Assembly (NCBI GenBank): GCA_028284185.1
Contig: JANQSG010000018.1
Location: 241,642 to 305,641, forward strand
Direction of reading: 5' to 3'
From: Kangiella sp.
GTDB taxonomy: Bacteria > Pseudomonadota > Gammaproteobacteria > Enterobacterales > Kangiellaceae
DNA length: 64,000 nucleotides
Shown: positions 50,849-63,421 of the stretch, in pieces
How positions within the stretch are numbered: position 1 is the stretch's first letter
How the letters are laid out: the number at the start of each line of letters is the position of its first letter
Translations under genes and position numbers: made by a program
Notes under the pieces: generated by a model
Told to the model about the DNA's origin: nothing
Databases searched by the model: none
The model's input: the letters and a program-made list of their open reading frames with translations, nothing else

Positions 50849-53005
50849 GTGGATTATATAAAAAAATCTTTTGAATACGGCGGTCGTACCGTCACTATGG
50901 AAACTGGTCGAGTAGCTCGTCAGGCATCTGGCGCGGTTATGATTGACTGCGAAGGCACTACTGCTTTTGTAGCCGTGACTGGTAAAAAAGAAGCTAAGGA
51001 AGGTCAAGATTTCTTCCCATTAACGGTTAACTATCAAGAAAAAACATACGCCGCGGGCAAAATCCCAGGTGGTTTCTTGAAGCGCGAAGGTCGTCCTGCT
51101 GACGAAGAAACTTTAATCGCGCGTTTGATTGACCGTCCGTTACGTCCTTTATTTCCTGACGGGTTCGTAAATGAAGTTCAAGTTATTATCACTATTGTTT
51201 CAATTAACCAAGATATCCCAACAGAAGTGATCTCAATGTTAGGTGCTTCTGCGGCATTAGCGATCTCGGGTATTCCTTTTGCTGGTCCAGTAGGTGCAGC
51301 ACAGGTTGGTTACCTTAATGATGAATACGTTTTAAATCCAACGGTTAGCCAATTAAAAGAGTCAAAATTGGACTTGATGGTTGCGGGTACTAACGATGCG
51401 GTATTAATGGTTGAGTCAGAAGCTGACGAATTACCAGAAAACGTTATGTTAGGCGCGGTAATGTATGGCCACGAAGAATCTAAGCGTGCCATCAAAGCAA
51501 TCTCTGAGTTTGCAGCAGAAGCAGCAAAAGAAGCTTGGGATTGGACAGCTCCAGAAAAAGACATGGCTTTATATGAAGCAGTGAAAGACCATTCTTTTGC
51601 CGCTATCGAAGAAGCCTATCAAATTGCAGAAAAAACCGAGCGTTACTCTAAAGTTCATGAACTTTCAGACGCGGCAGTTGAAGCTTTAGCGGGTGACGAG
51701 GAAGGTCAACCTTCTGCGGATGACGTTAAAGACATGTTCCACTCAATTGAAAAAGAAGTGGTTCGTTCTCGCATTATCAATGGTAACCCACGTATCGATG
51801 GTCGTGAGCCAGATATGGTTCGTGCGTTAGATATCCGTACGGGTGTTTTACCAAGAACTCACGGTAGCGCAATCTTTACTCGTGGTGAAACGCAAGCCTT
51901 AGTGGTTGCGACTTTAGGTACTGAGCGTGATGCACAGATCAAAGACAGCATCATGGGTGAATCAAAAGATCACTTTATGTTGCACTACAACTTCCCGCCA
52001 TACTGTGTAGGCGAAACTGGTTTTATGGGCTCGCCAAAGCGTCGTGAAATTGGTCATGGTCGTTTGGCCAAGCGTGGCGTTGCAGCAATGGCTCCTTCAA
52101 TTGCAGAATTCCCATACACCATTCGCGTAGTTTCAGAAATCACTGAGTCAAACGGTTCTAGCTCTATGGCTTCGGTTTGCGGTACTTCATTAGCATTAAT
52201 GGATGCAGGTGTACCAATGAAAGCGCCAGTTGCTGGTATTGCTATGGGTCTTGTAAAAGAAGGCGAGAAGTTCGTGGTTCTTTCTGACATCTTAGGTGAT
52301 GAAGATCATTTAGGCGATATGGACTTTAAAGTGGCGGGTACTAATGACGGTATTACTGCACTGCAAATGGATATCAAAATTGATGGTATTACTCAAGAAA
52401 TCATGCAACAAGCATTACACCAAGCAAAAGGTGGTCGTTTGCATATCTTGAGTGTAATGAACCAAGCAATTGATAAGCCGCGTGATGATATTTCTGAGCA
52501 CGCTCCGCGTATTACGACTATCAAGATCCCAGTAGACAAAATCTCTGAAGTGATTGGTAAGGGTGGTTCTACTATCCGTGCATTAACTGAAGAAACGGGT
52601 GCTACCATTGAGATCGAAGACGACGGTACCGTTAAAGTTGCTTCTAGCGATGCTGAAGGTTCAGCCGAAGCGATTAAGCGTATTGAGCTTATCACAATGG
52701 AAATCACTGCAGGTATGGAGTTTGAAGGCAAAGTGGTTCGCCTGGCAGATTTCGGCGCATTCGTTCAATTAACGCCTGGTAAAGACGGTCTGGTACATAT
52801 TTCACAAATCGCTCATGAGCGTGTGAATAAAGTGACTGACTACTTGAAAGAAGGTGATGTAGTTAAGGTAAAAGTACTAGAAGTGGATCGTCAGGGGCGT
52901 ATCCGCTTAAGTATGAAAGCATTAATTGAACCACCAGTTCAAGAAGAAGCTCCAACTCCTGAAGCTGCTCCACAAGAGTCTGCACCAGAAGCTGACGCTG
53001 AATAA
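50849..53005 (+). CDS. pnp: Polyribonucleotide nucleotidyltransferase (GTG start)
   Basis: RNase PH, KH ([18 protein letters not shown]) and S1 domains. Confidence 0.98.
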   Translation: MDYIKKSFEYGGRTVTMETGRVARQASGAVMIDCEGTTAFVAVTGKKEAKEGQDFFPLTVNYQEKTYAAGKIPGGFLKREGRPADEETLIARLIDRPLRPLFPDGFVNEVQVIITIVSINQDIPTEVISMLGASAALAISGIPFAGPVGAAQVGYLNDEYVLNPTVSQLKESKLDLMVAGTNDAVLMVESEADELPENVMLGAVMYGHEESKRAIKAISEFAAEAAKEAWDWTAPEKDMALYEAVKDHSFAAIEEAYQIAEKTERYSKVHELSDAAVEALAGDEEGQPSADDVKDMFHSIEKEVVRSRIINGNPRIDGREPDMVRALDIRTGVLPRTHGSAIFTRGETQALVVATLGTERDAQIKDSIMGESKDHFMLHYNFPPYCVGETGFMGSPKRREIGHGRLAKRGVAAMAPSIAEFPYTIRVVSEITESNGSSSMASVCGTSLALMDAGVPMKAPVAGIAMGLVKEGEKFVVLSDILGDEDHLGDMDFKVAGTNDGITALQMDIKIDGITQEIMQQALHQAKGGRLHILSVMNQAIDKPRDDISEHAPRITTIKIPVDKISEVIGKGGSTIRALTEETGATIEIEDDGTVKVASSDAEGSAEAIKRIELITMEITAGMEFEGKVVRLADFGAFVQLTPGKDGLVHISQIAHERVNKVTDYLKEGDVVKVKVLEVDRQGRIRLSMKALIEPPVQEEAPTPEAAPQESAPEADAE

Positions 53006-53036
53006 TCACTTTTTTTAAAAGAGTATGATTATAGAA

Positions 53037-53060
53037 AAAGGGAGCTTAGGCTCCCTTTGT
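53037..53060 (+). terminator. Terminator after pnp
   Basis: AAAGGGAGC-TTAG-GCTCCCTTT. Confidence 0.75.
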
Positions 53061-53528
53061 TATTACTACATCCAGTCATTCCCGAAAAGACAGGCGATCG
53101 AAGAAAGCTCCTGCGGTGAATCTATTAAGATAACTTAATTGATGTTTATTTTCTCTCTAAAGAGACTTCCTTTGGTCGTTTGCTTGTCCAAAGAAAACGA
53201 ACCAAAAGAAAAGATACCCCAGTTGCTTGGTCTGCGGCTACCTTGCGTTTCTCGCAATAATCGGCGCATTTGACAACTCGCTTCGCTCAAACATGCCAAA
53301 TGCTTTTTCCAATTATTACTGCGATACTCAGCAAGCTTTAAGGGGTAAGTGATGTTAACAAGTAGGTTAGAGTGAACTTGCGAACTCTAACTGTATTAAT
53401 CATTTTGCTGGAGTTTATAAATTCACTCCAAACTGCTTATACTATTCCGAAATAGTTATTTACAGAGATGATTTCCCCCTTTCAGTTAGCTTTAGTATGC
53501 TAAAGCAGTAAAATTTTATGGGGGATTT

Positions 53529-54044
53529 ATGAAGAAAATTATCTTTGTGTTACTAGCAGTAGTTTCAATACAAGCAAATGCTGCGCAACAACCAGTTCCA
53601 TGTTCAGCTAAAGAGTACCGCCAGTTTGATTTTTGGATTGGTGAGTGGGAGGTTTTTAATCCACAAGGTCAGAAGGTTGGCGAGAACAAAATTGAGAAAA
53701 TTTTAAATGGTTGCTCTCTAAAAGAATCGTGGCAAAGCACAACCGGCTATCGCGGCCATAGTTTTAATATTTATGACCAAACCAGAAAGAAGTGGCACCA
53801 AACTTGGGTTGATATTGGTGGCAGCTTATTGCAACTTGATGGTGGGTTAAAAGATGGTGCTATGGTAATGAGGGGTTTTACTCAAGGACAAAGTGGTAAG
53901 GTTCTAAATCGCATTACCTGGACGCCGGTAAAAGATGGTGATAAAACCCATGTGCGCCAAGTTTGGGAAACCACTACTAATTTAGGCAAAACCTGGCAAA
54001 CCTTATTTGATGGATTATATAAAAAGAAGCAATCATCAAAATAA
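53529..54044 (+). CDS. Secreted hypothetical protein (DUF1579-like appearance)
   Basis: Signal peptide; EYRQFDFWIGEWEVFNPQG. Confidence 0.7.
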   Translation: MKKIIFVLLAVVSIQANAAQQPVPCSAKEYRQFDFWIGEWEVFNPQGQKVGENKIEKILNGCSLKESWQSTTGYRGHSFNIYDQTRKKWHQTWVDIGGSLLQLDGGLKDGAMVMRGFTQGQSGKVLNRITWTPVKDGDKTHVRQVWETTTNLGKTWQTLFDGLYKKKQSSK

Positions 54045-54061
54045 TTTAGAGGAATAACACT

Positions 54062-54460
54062 ATGGGTAAGAAAATCTTAGCAGTAATTATTGGGTTGATC
54101 GTTGGTGGCTTGGTTATTATGGGCATCGAGTCGATTAATATATTGCGCTTTCCGTGGCCAGAAGGATTGAATTTGGAAGATAAGGATGCTTTTGCCGAAT
54201 ATGTACAAGGTTTGCCTGTCAGTGCCTTAATTACGGTATTACTAGCTCATATCGCTGGTGCCTTGGTTGCAGGGTTTTTAAGTACTAAAATTGCCGCAGC
54301 TAACAATTATACTTTAGCAGTAATTTGTGGAGTGATACTGTTAGCTGGTGCAGTAGTGAACTTATTTATGATTCCACACCCAGTCTGGTTTATGGTCGTT
54401 AATGTTTTAACCATTATTCCTGCGGCATTATTAGGTTCAAAACTGGCAATTAAAGAATAA
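54062..54460 (+). CDS. Hypothetical four-TM membrane protein
   Basis: 132 aa, hydrophobic helices; upstream AGAGGA. Confidence 0.75.
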   Translation: MGKKILAVIIGLIVGGLVIMGIESINILRFPWPEGLNLEDKDAFAEYVQGLPVSALITVLLAHIAGALVAGFLSTKIAAANNYTLAVICGVILLAGAVVNLFMIPHPVWFMVVNVLTIIPAALLGSKLAIKE

Positions 54461-54470
54461 AGAAGTTGAG

Positions 54471-54527
54471 CTCTCGAGCCAGAAGTTAGGGTATAGCTTG
54501 ATTTTAGGGGTAACCTTCTGGTCGAGA
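54471..54527. terminator. Large imperfect hairpin between convergent genes
   Basis: CTCTCGAGCCAGAAG / CTTCTGGTCGAGAG, no strong T-tract. Confidence 0.4.
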
Positions 54528-54588
54528 GTAAAGCGCTAAATCTTTTGCCATTTCAATAAATAAACACATCCTTGTGTTGTTGGGGAAA

Positions 54589-55080
54589 CTATTTTTTTGC
54601 TACTAATTCATTTTCATTGTTGGCTTCTATCAAAGGTAGATTCTGTTTTGCTGGAAAACCCATTACGCTGGCATGATAGGGCGAATCATCTACCAACTCA
54701 TATTTATAATTTACTGATAACTGATCATTCTCAGCTAAGGTTACGGTGGTGTCGGGCATATCATTACTGCTCTGAAAATCCGTGCTTAGTTGAAAATCTA
54801 ATAAATTACTGTTGTAAGGCAGTGGGAAAAAATATTCGCCATTAATGGTTTGTTGAGAGTTGTTAGTAAAAGACTGGCTAACTTTAACAATTGCTTTGTT
54901 TCTAAAGATTTTACTAATGATAGTGGTAGCACTAGCAACTTGTCGTTGATTTGCTCCGCCTTCTGCATAGTTTAAATGTCCAACCTCTTCTATAACGATT
55001 TTGTCAGCGGCTTTGCTGGTATTGATTACTAATGTGCTCACCAAAGCCATACTGGTAATTAAAAGATTTGATAATTTCAT
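54589..55080 (-). CDS. Secreted VIT-domain-like protein without VWA domain
   Basis: Signal peptide; VSQSFTNNSQQTINGEYFFPLPYNSNLLDFQLS. Confidence 0.6.
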   Translation of the reverse strand: MKLSNLLITSMALVSTLVINTSKAADKIVIEEVGHLNYAEGGANQRQVASATTIISKIFRNKAIVKVSQSFTNNSQQTINGEYFFPLPYNSNLLDFQLSTDFQSSNDMPDTTVTLAENDQLSVNYKYELVDDSPYHASVMGFPAKQNLPLIEANNENELVAKK

Positions 55081-55330
55081 AGTGTTCTCCAGGTGGTATT
55101 CGTTTTGCTTGATGCTATTAAAGCAATTGCTTATGGCTAAAATATCCTGGAAAAATTATGCAAAACTGCTAAATATGGCGAATTATGACTGGTGATTGAA
55201 AGTAGCTTTAGAGTGTATTTGTATTGTTCAAAAAATAATCGCTTAAATATGGCGGGAAATTCTGGTTTGAGCTATAATTCGCGCCCTTTTTTAAGATTTT
55301 TAACGGTTCTTAGTAAACGAGCGAGAGGCA

Positions 55331-56707
55331 ATGAGCGAGCAACTAGCCAGTCCAGTGACTGAATCAGCGACAAAGAAATTATTTATCAAGACCTGGGGTT
55401 GTCAGATGAATGAGTACGATTCGTCTCGTATGTCTGATCTGTTAAATAAAACCCACGGCCTGGAAGCGGCTGCCTCCGCGGAAGAAGCGGATGTGATTTT
55501 GCTGAATACCTGCTCGATCCGTGAAAAAGCTCAAGAGAAGGTATTTTCCCAATTGGGTCAGTGGAAAAATCTGAAAAATAACAAACCGGATTTAATTATT
55601 GGTGTTGGTGGTTGTGTCGCTTCCCAGGAAGGTCAGTTTATTCGCCAGCGTGCGCCTTTTGTCGATGTGATTTTCGGGCCACAAACTTTGCATCGTTTAC
55701 CCGAAATGATTAAACAGGCTGCTGGCCAAAAGAAAGTAGTTTTAGATATCAGTTTCCCGGAAATTGAAAAATTTGATCGTTTACCAGAGCCGCGCGCCGA
55801 AGGTCCCACCGCTTTTGTTTCAGTGATGGAGGGTTGCTCTAAATACTGTTCATTTTGTGTAGTACCTTATACCCGTGGTGAGGAAGTGAGTCGTCCTTTC
55901 GATGATGTATTGGCGGAGTGTGCACAGTTAGCCACTCAAGGGGTACGCGAAATCAATTTATTGGGTCAGAATGTAAATGCCTATCGTGGTGAAACTCACG
56001 AAGGCCATAAAGCGGATTTGGCTGAGTTAATTACTTATGTGGCAGCGATTGATGGCATTGATCGTATTCGTTATACCACTTCGCACCCGGTAGAGTTTTC
56101 GGAGCGCTTAATCGAGGTTTATGCTGAAGTTCCTGAATTAGTGAGTCATTTGCATTTACCCGTGCAGTCTGGTTCCGATCGTGTATTGGCGATGATGAAA
56201 CGTGGTCATACGGCGTTAGAATACAAATCGAAGATCCGCAAATTAAGAAAGATCCGTCCAGAAATTTCCATGTCATCAGATTTCATTATTGGCTTCCCAG
56301 GTGAAACCAATCAGGACTTTGAAGATACCATGAATCTGATTGCGGATATTGGTTACGATCATTCCTTTAGTTTTATTTATAGCGCCCGTCCGGGAACGCC
56401 AGCGTCTGATTTGGTGGACGATACGCCTGAAGAAACCAAAAAACAGCGGTTAAGTTTGTTGCAGCAACGCATTAACCAGCAAGCTTTTTCGATTAGTCGC
56501 AATATGGTGGGAACACGTCAAACGATTTTGGTTGAAGGTCCATCGAAAAAGGACCCGATGGAATTGCGTGGTCGTACTGAAAATAACCGCATCGTCAATT
56601 TTGTTGCACCACATAACCTGATCGGTAAGTTTGTGGAAGTGAATGTTACCGATGCTTTTCCGAACTCATTGCGTGGCGAATTTATTAGAGATGGTAAAAT
56701 TTATTAG
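55331..56707 (+). CDS. miaB: tRNA-2-methylthio-N6-dimethylallyladenosine synthase
   Basis: [11 protein letters not shown], radical-SAM [15 protein letters not shown]. Confidence 0.97.
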   Translation: MSEQLASPVTESATKKLFIKTWGCQMNEYDSSRMSDLLNKTHGLEAAASAEEADVILLNTCSIREKAQEKVFSQLGQWKNLKNNKPDLIIGVGGCVASQEGQFIRQRAPFVDVIFGPQTLHRLPEMIKQAAGQKKVVLDISFPEIEKFDRLPEPRAEGPTAFVSVMEGCSKYCSFCVVPYTRGEEVSRPFDDVLAECAQLATQGVREINLLGQNVNAYRGETHEGHKADLAELITYVAAIDGIDRIRYTTSHPVEFSERLIEVYAEVPELVSHLHLPVQSGSDRVLAMMKRGHTALEYKSKIRKLRKIRPEISMSSDFIIGFPGETNQDFEDTMNLIADIGYDHSFSFIYSARPGTPASDLVDDTPEETKKQRLSLLQQRINQQAFSISRNMVGTRQTILVEGPSKKDPMELRGRTENNRIVNFVAPHNLIGKFVEVNVTDAFPNSLRGEFIRDGKIY

Positions 56708-56734
56708 GCAGCATTCGCCTGAAAAAAGGATCTT

Positions 56735-57709
56735 ATGTCTGATTTAGCTCCTCAAGCTTTTGAATTATTGCCTGCCGATAATGATCGTATCTCGGCGTTG
56801 GTCGGTTATCTTGATGAACATTTGAAACACCTTGAGCGTCGTCTTGGAGTGGAAATTAATGTGCGTGAAAATAAAGTGCAGGTGATTGGTGAGTTAAAAA
56901 ATTCATCTGCTGCGCGTCAAGCTATTGAATCATTGTATGAGCAAACCAAGCGTAATCGTGATTTGGATAGCGCTGACGTACATTTGGCGATTCAGGAAGT
57001 CATGGCCGAGCAGGAATTAGCAAATACCACGAGTGATGATGTTAAATTGATCACTAAGCGTGGTTTGATTAAGCCACGTAGCCCTAATCAAAAACATTAT
57101 ATTAAGGCTATTAAACAGCATGATATTAGCTTTGGTATTGGCCCTGCAGGAACTGGTAAAACTTACCTCGCGGTTGCCAGTGCGGTAGATGCTTGGGAAA
57201 AGCAACAGGTGCGGCGTATTTTATTGACACGTCCAGCGGTAGAAGCCGGTGAGCGTTTAGGCTTTTTACCCGGCGATTTGGCACAAAAAGTGGACCCTTA
57301 TTTAAGACCTTTGTATGACGCCTTATATGAAATGTTTGGTTTTGATAAAGTGGCCAAATTAATGGAACGCAATGTTATTGAAGTGGCACCACTGGCTTAT
57401 ATGCGAGGGCGTACTTTAAACGATGCATTTGTGATTTTGGACGAAAGTCAAAATACCACACCTGAGCAGATGAAAATGTTTTTGACCCGGATTGGCTTTA
57501 ATTCCAAGGCGGTTATTACTGGTGATATTACTCAAGTGGATCTGCCGCGTGGTCAGAAGTCCGGTTTGCGTCATGTGGTTAATGTTTTAAAAGAGGTGGA
57601 TGCTATCAGTTTCACCTTTTTCCAGGCACAGGATGTAGTGCGTCATCCAGTTGTTCAACGAATTGTTCAGGCTTATGAAAGCTTCGAACAAGATTCATCC
57701 GATGATTAG
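56735..57709 (+). CDS. ybeZ: PhoH-like ATPase
   Basis: [33 protein letters not shown]; context miaB-ybeZ-ybeY. Confidence 0.95.
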   Translation: MSDLAPQAFELLPADNDRISALVGYLDEHLKHLERRLGVEINVRENKVQVIGELKNSSAARQAIESLYEQTKRNRDLDSADVHLAIQEVMAEQELANTTSDDVKLITKRGLIKPRSPNQKHYIKAIKQHDISFGIGPAGTGKTYLAVASAVDAWEKQQVRRILLTRPAVEAGERLGFLPGDLAQKVDPYLRPLYDALYEMFGFDKVAKLMERNVIEVAPLAYMRGRTLNDAFVILDESQNTTPEQMKMFLTRIGFNSKAVITGDITQVDLPRGQKSGLRHVVNVLKEVDAISFTFFQAQDVVRHPVVQRIVQAYESFEQDSSDD

Positions 57710-58205
57710 TGCCGAGCAAATAGATTTAGATTATCAGCTAGCCTGTGATTTAGCTGATTTGCCAGCAGCTGGGCAAGTGGTAAACTGGATTGTTATGGCT
57801 TTATCTTATGAGGCACAACAACAAGGTTTGGCTAACCAGTTAAATTTACCCATCGAATTGACACTAAGAATTGTGGATAAGCAGGAAAGTCAGCAGCTAA
57901 ATAGTCTTTATCGGGGTAAAGACAAACCAACCAATGTATTGTCTTTTGTCTTTGAAAATCCTCCAGGTTTGGCCGAATCACTGCCAATTTTGGGTGATTT
58001 GGTCATTTGCGCGGAAGTTGTGGCGCAAGAAGCCATTGAACAAAATAAAAATTTAATGGCGCATTGGGCTCATATGATAGTGCATGGTAGCTTGCATTTA
58101 TTGGGCTACGATCATATAACGGATTCTGAGGCGCAGCAGATGGAGTCTTTGGAAATTGCTATCTTGGAGCAGTTATCAATTTCTAACCCTTATGAAATGT
58201 CATAA
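57702..58205 (+). CDS. ybeY: rRNA maturation endonuclease YbeY
   Basis: [15 protein letters not shown] zinc motif; ATG 57702. Confidence 0.95.
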   Translation: MISAEQIDLDYQLACDLADLPAAGQVVNWIVMALSYEAQQQGLANQLNLPIELTLRIVDKQESQQLNSLYRGKDKPTNVLSFVFENPPGLAESLPILGDLVICAEVVAQEAIEQNKNLMAHWAHMIVHGSLHLLGYDHITDSEAQQMESLEIAILEQLSISNPYEMS

Positions 58206-58265
58206 GATGATGTGACTTGTGTTTACTGCCAGTTAATTAAAAGTAAGAGGCTAAAATAACCCGAA

Positions 58266-59120
58266 ATGAACGACGACAAACCTCCGTCGAGAAGTTTTTT
58301 TCAGAAAATCACTCAATTGTTCCAGTCGGAACCTCAAGACCGCCAAGAGCTTGTGGATGTTTTGCGCGGTGCCAAAGATGACGAACTAATCAAGCCGGAT
58401 TCACTTTCAATGATGGAAGGAGTGTTGCAAGTTGCAGAAATGCAGGTGCGCGACATCATGATCCCGCGCTCACAAATGAGCGTCATCCACGAAGATACCA
58501 AGCTCAAAGATATTTTGTCTTTAGTGGCTGAAACCAAGCACTCGCGTTACCCGGTGTTTGGCGAAAATCGTGATGATATTGAAGGTATTATGCTGGCTAA
58601 AGAATTGCTGGTTTATACTGCAGCGCATCACACCAATTTTGCAGAAGATGAACACAGTGATTTCGATATCCGCGATGTGCTAAGACCTGCGGTAGTAGTA
58701 CCTGAAAGTAAAAAACTGGATGTGCTGCTTAAAGAGTTTCGTTTGAATCGTAATCACATGGCGATAGTGGTGGATGAGTATGGTGGCGTCTCCGGTTTGG
58801 TGACGATTGAAGATGTGCTTGAGCAAATTGTTGGTGAGATTGAGGATGAGTTTGATATTGATGAAGACGAAGGCAATATCAAAGCTCATGCCAATGGCGA
58901 ATATATGGTCAAAGCACAAACAGAAATTGAGGATTTTAATGAGGAATTGAATGCCAAATTTTCCAATGATGAGTTTGACACTATTGGTGGTTTGGTGGTG
59001 AATCAATTTGGTCATATGCCACAAAGGGATGAGGTTATTGAAATGGGTGGCTTTAATTTTACTGTGCTACATGCCGATCAGCGCCGAGTCCATTTGCTAA
59101 AAGTAAAATCCTTAAAATAA
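58266..59120 (+). CDS. corC: CorC-type Mg/Co transporter-associated CBS protein
   Basis: CBS pair plus CorC_HlyC domain; between ybeY and lnt. Confidence 0.93.
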   Translation: MNDDKPPSRSFFQKITQLFQSEPQDRQELVDVLRGAKDDELIKPDSLSMMEGVLQVAEMQVRDIMIPRSQMSVIHEDTKLKDILSLVAETKHSRYPVFGENRDDIEGIMLAKELLVYTAAHHTNFAEDEHSDFDIRDVLRPAVVVPESKKLDVLLKEFRLNRNHMAIVVDEYGGVSGLVTIEDVLEQIVGEIEDEFDIDEDEGNIKAHANGEYMVKAQTEIEDFNEELNAKFSNDEFDTIGGLVVNQFGHMPQRDEVIEMGGFNFTVLHADQRRVHLLKVKSLK

Positions 59121-59126
59121 TTATTA

Positions 59127-60653
59127 ATGAATAGACTGGTTTCTAAACTGCAAGGCAGTGGCACTTATCTTTTTGCTTTAATTGTGGGTGCCATTTACCC
59201 TCTAGCTTTCGCACCTTTTGAAAGGTGGCCATTAGCAATTTTATCGGTGAGTGCATTTTGGTGGCTGTTAAAGGGAACTAGTCCTAAAACAGCATTTCGT
59301 TTAGGTTTTTGTTATGGGTTAGGCCTTTTTGCTGTAGGTATTTCTTGGGTGTTTGTTTCCATAAATACCTTTGGTAATGCTTCAGTTTCTTTAGCGGTAT
59401 TTTTGACGATTTTATTTATTGCTTTGTTAGCGTCATTGTTTGGACTATTAGCATGGCTATTTAGAAAATATTTTTCAGAATACTCTTTAGTTAGTCAAAT
59501 CATTATTTTTTCTTTGTTCTGGCTTGGTATCAATTTATTCCAAGGGTATAGCTTTATCAGTTTTCCCTGGTTGTATTTAGGATATAGCCAAACTGGCGGT
59601 ATCTTTATGGGGATTGGATCATTGCTTGGAGTGCATGGTATTAGTTTATATTTATTACCACTAGCGATTCTGACAGCAGAAGTGGCAACCGCAAAAACTA
59701 CTAGCAAAATAGTAGCGCTTGGTAGTTATTTAGTTTTGGGGTTAGGCCTTTCTTGGTGGGGACTAAGTGGTGAGACCAAACAGGAGAGTAGTTTAACTGT
59801 AGCTTTAGTCCAGCCAAATACCGATCAGCATAAAAAATGGGATCGCCAGTATTTTGCTGAAATCGTTAACGATATGTTGCAGCAAACGGAAAATTATTGG
59901 GGAGCTGATTTGGTGGTATGGCCGGAAGCGGCGATTCCTGCGATGGATTCTCAAGTCAATTGGTTGTTAGAGGATTTATCCAAGCAGGCGACTAACTCAG
60001 GTTCGACTTTTATTACCGGAATTCCGTTATTGTCTAATTCACAAGATAGTGATGAATATTATGCCGGCATTAAAATGTTAGGGGCTCAACAGGCCGATTA
60101 TCGCAAACAACAATTAGTCCCTTTTGGTGAATACTTGCCTTTGGGGTTTTTAAGAGGCTTAATCGAATTTTTTGATTTGCCTATGTCGAGTTTTACTCCT
60201 GGGTCTTCCAGACAGACAGGTTTTGATACTGACAAAGCGTATTTGATTCCGGCTATTTGTTATGAAATTGCCTTTTCCAGCTTGATCCAGGACTTATCGG
60301 CAAAATCAGAGAGTAAAACCAAACCTAAAGTTATTTTAACTATTAGTAACGATACCTGGTTTGGTCAATCTTGGGGGCCTTTACAACACTTTCAAATGGC
60401 ACAAATGCGAGCGATTGAAAATGGCTTGCCGGTTATTCGTGGCACCAACAATGGCCTAACCGCGTTAATTGACCATTATGGCCAGGTCATTGACCAGGAA
60501 GAACGTTTTGTAAAAGCGGTTTTAGCAGGTGTTGTTCCTTTAACGCAACGCCGTACCTGGTTCAGCCAGTGGGGCTATTGGCCATTGACACTGATCAGTT
60601 TGCTATTAGCGCTAGTGGCGATAGGGTTGCGTAAATCCAATAAATCTACCTAA
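59127..60653 (+). CDS. lnt: Apolipoprotein N-acyltransferase
   Basis: VWPEAAIPA, PFGEYLPLG, ICYEIAF, SNDTWFG. Confidence 0.96.
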   Translation: MNRLVSKLQGSGTYLFALIVGAIYPLAFAPFERWPLAILSVSAFWWLLKGTSPKTAFRLGFCYGLGLFAVGISWVFVSINTFGNASVSLAVFLTILFIALLASLFGLLAWLFRKYFSEYSLVSQIIIFSLFWLGINLFQGYSFISFPWLYLGYSQTGGIFMGIGSLLGVHGISLYLLPLAILTAEVATAKTTSKIVALGSYLVLGLGLSWWGLSGETKQESSLTVALVQPNTDQHKKWDRQYFAEIVNDMLQQTENYWGADLVVWPEAAIPAMDSQVNWLLEDLSKQATNSGSTFITGIPLLSNSQDSDEYYAGIKMLGAQQADYRKQQLVPFGEYLPLGFLRGLIEFFDLPMSSFTPGSSRQTGFDTDKAYLIPAICYEIAFSSLIQDLSAKSESKTKPKVILTISNDTWFGQSWGPLQHFQMAQMRAIENGLPVIRGTNNGLTALIDHYGQVIDQEERFVKAVLAGVVPLTQRRTWFSQWGYWPLTLISLLLALVAIGLRKSNKST

Positions 60654-60779
60654 AGCCTTTATTTACAGTTGTTGCAAGCTTTTATACAAGGTATCCTTGC
60701 CGCTTGAATTAAAGCTTTTCCAATGTCTGAAAAGCGATTAACCAATTTATGTAAGTTAGTATCCACAAGTATTCAAACA

Positions 60780-63395
60780 ATGCAGATGAACGAACATTAT
60801 CAACCTTCGGAAATCGAAGGCAAAGTCCAGGAATTTTGGCGTAAAAATAAGACTTTTAAGGCGCTTTCTCCACAAGAAGGGGGAGACACTTCTAAGGAGA
60901 AGTATTACTGCTTAAGCATGTTTCCTTATCCCAGTGGTCGCCTGCATATGGGGCATGTGCGCAATTACACCATTGGTGATGTGATTTCGCGCTTCCAGCG
61001 TATGTTAGGTAAGAATGTGATGCAGCCGATTGGCTGGGATGCATTTGGTTTGCCGGCAGAAAACGCAGCGGTAAAAAACAATGCTTCTCCCGCCCCCTGG
61101 ACTTACGAAAATATCGAATATATGAAAGGTCAGCTGCAAATGTTGGGTTTTGCTTACGATTGGGATCGGGAGTTAGCCACCTGTCAGCCGGCATATTACC
61201 GTTGGGAGCAGTGGTTTTTTACCAAGTTGTATGAAAAGGGCTTGGTTTACAAAAAGACTTCATCGGTCAACTGGTGTCCGAATGATGAGACGGTGCTGGC
61301 TAATGAGCAGGTGGTGGACGGTACTTGTTGGCGCTGTGATACCAAAGTTGAGCAAAAGGAAATTCCACAATGGTTTATTAAGATCACTGCTTATGCTGAA
61401 GAATTGCTAAATGATTTGGATACATTGAATGGCTGGCCGGAAATGGTTAAAACCATGCAGCGAAACTGGATCGGTCGCTCGGAAGGGGTTGAAGTTGATT
61501 TTGCAGTTAAAGTGGCTGGTTATAATGATGATGCGCTTCGCGTTTATACCACCCGTCCGGATACTTTGTTTGGCGTAACCTATGTCGCAGTGGCTGCAGC
61601 GCATCCGTTAGCGACTTTAGCGGCGAAAAATAATCCAGAATTGCAGGCATTTGTGGATGAATGTCGCAATAGCAAGGTTTCTGAAGCCGAAATGGCGACG
61701 ATGGAAAAGAAAGGGATGGCGACGGGTTTAAGCGTGACTCATCCGCTAACCGGTAAAGAAGTAGCCGTATGGGTAGCTAATTTTGTACTAATGGATTATG
61801 GCACTGGCGCGGTGATGGCAGTGCCAGCTCATGATCAGCGTGATTATGAGTTTGCTACTAAATACGCTATTGCTATTGATCCGGTGATTAAGCCCGATGA
61901 TGACTCTGAGCTGGATATTTCGACAGAAGCCTATACGGAGAAAGGTATTTTATTTAATTCAGCCGAATTTGATGGCATGGAATTTGCCGAAGCGTTTGAT
62001 GCCATTGCTGATAAATTAGAAGCTGAAAATAAGGGCAATAAGACGATAAATTACCGTTTGCGTGACTGGGGAGTTTCGCGTCAGCGTTATTGGGGTGCGC
62101 CAATTCCAATGGTCAATTTGCCTGATGGTTCGGTAATCCCTGCACCAGAAGATCAGTTACCAGTGCGTTTGCCGGAAGATGTAAAAATGGATGGTGTTAC
62201 CAGCCCATTGATTGCCGATAAAGACTGGCAAAAAACACAAGTTGATGGGGTTGAAGCTATTCGCGAGACGGATACTTTTGATACTTTTATGGAATCCAGC
62301 TGGTACTACGCCCGCTATTGTTGTCCGGATTTTGATCAAGGTATTTTGGATCCGGAAAAAGCCAATTATTGGTTACCCGTGGATCAATATATTGGTGGTA
62401 TTGAACACGCTACTATGCATTTGCTGTATTTCCGTTTCTTCCATAAGTTGCTGCGTGATGCGGGTTTTGTAAATTCTGATGAGCCAGCCAAGCGTTTGCT
62501 ATGTCAGGGTATGGTATTGGCCGATGCTTTTTATTATGTGGATGATAAAGGTTCTCGCCAGTGGGTTTCGCCATTAGAGGTCGAGGTTATCGAACGCGAC
62601 GATAAAGGTCATATTACTAAAGCAGTCGATGCGGCTGGTCGTGAGGTGACTCATGCTGGTATGACTAAAATGTCAAAATCTAAAAATAATGGTATTGATC
62701 CTCAGTCAATGGTGGACAAGTATGGTGCTGACACCATGCGTCTGTACACTATGTTTGCTTCACCGCCGGATCAAACCCTGGAGTGGCAGGACTCGGCTGT
62801 GGAAGGCTCTTTGAAGTTTTTGCGCCGCTTGTGGAAATTGGTTTATAGCCATTTGCAAAAAGACGCTGTGCTGTCGATTGATGCAGCCAGTTTAAATAGT
62901 GAGCAAAAGGCATTGCGTCGTAAGACTCATGAAACCATTGCCAAAGTGACCGATGACTATGATCGCCGCCATACCTTCAATACGGCTATTGCAGCGGTAA
63001 TGGAACTGCTAAATCATGCCGCCAAAGCGGAAGAGTCGAGTGCGCAGGATCGAGCAGTATTGCAGGAAGCGCTAGAAGCGGCAGTTTTATTGTTGTCGCC
63101 GATCACACCACATATCTGCTCTGAATTATGGTCAGCGCTGGGTCATGAAACTGAAGTGGTCAATGCGCAGTGGCCTGTGGCCGATAAAGCGGCTATGGTG
63201 CAGGATGAAAAACTGATCGTGGTGCAGGTGAATGGTAAGGTGCGCGCCAAAATGATGGTGGCGGCTGCGGCTACTAAAGATGAAATCGAAGCTTTGGCGT
63301 TGGATAACGATAATGCGAAGAATTTTATTGATGGCCTAACGGTACGTAAGGTGATTGTAGTTCCTGGCAAGTTGGTTAATATAGTAGCTAATTAA
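60780..63395 (+). CDS. leuS: Leucyl-tRNA synthetase
   Basis: [29 protein letters not shown]; start inferred near [20 protein letters not shown]. Confidence 0.97.
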   Translation: MQMNEHYQPSEIEGKVQEFWRKNKTFKALSPQEGGDTSKEKYYCLSMFPYPSGRLHMGHVRNYTIGDVISRFQRMLGKNVMQPIGWDAFGLPAENAAVKNNASPAPWTYENIEYMKGQLQMLGFAYDWDRELATCQPAYYRWEQWFFTKLYEKGLVYKKTSSVNWCPNDETVLANEQVVDGTCWRCDTKVEQKEIPQWFIKITAYAEELLNDLDTLNGWPEMVKTMQRNWIGRSEGVEVDFAVKVAGYNDDALRVYTTRPDTLFGVTYVAVAAAHPLATLAAKNNPELQAFVDECRNSKVSEAEMATMEKKGMATGLSVTHPLTGKEVAVWVANFVLMDYGTGAVMAVPAHDQRDYEFATKYAIAIDPVIKPDDDSELDISTEAYTEKGILFNSAEFDGMEFAEAFDAIADKLEAENKGNKTINYRLRDWGVSRQRYWGAPIPMVNLPDGSVIPAPEDQLPVRLPEDVKMDGVTSPLIADKDWQKTQVDGVEAIRETDTFDTFMESSWYYARYCCPDFDQGILDPEKANYWLPVDQYIGGIEHATMHLLYFRFFHKLLRDAGFVNSDEPAKRLLCQGMVLADAFYYVDDKGSRQWVSPLEVEVIERDDKGHITKAVDAAGREVTHAGMTKMSKSKNNGIDPQSMVDKYGADTMRLYTMFASPPDQTLEWQDSAVEGSLKFLRRLWKLVYSHLQKDAVLSIDAASLNSEQKALRRKTHETIAKVTDDYDRRHTFNTAIAAVMELLNHAAKAEESSAQDRAVLQEALEAAVLLLSPITPHICSELWSALGHETEVVNAQWPVADKAAMVQDEKLIVVQVNGKVRAKMMVAAAATKDEIEALALDNDNAKNFIDGLTVRKVIVVPGKLVNIVAN

Positions 63396-63421
63396 TTATT
63401 GAATAGACTATTGGGTTGATA

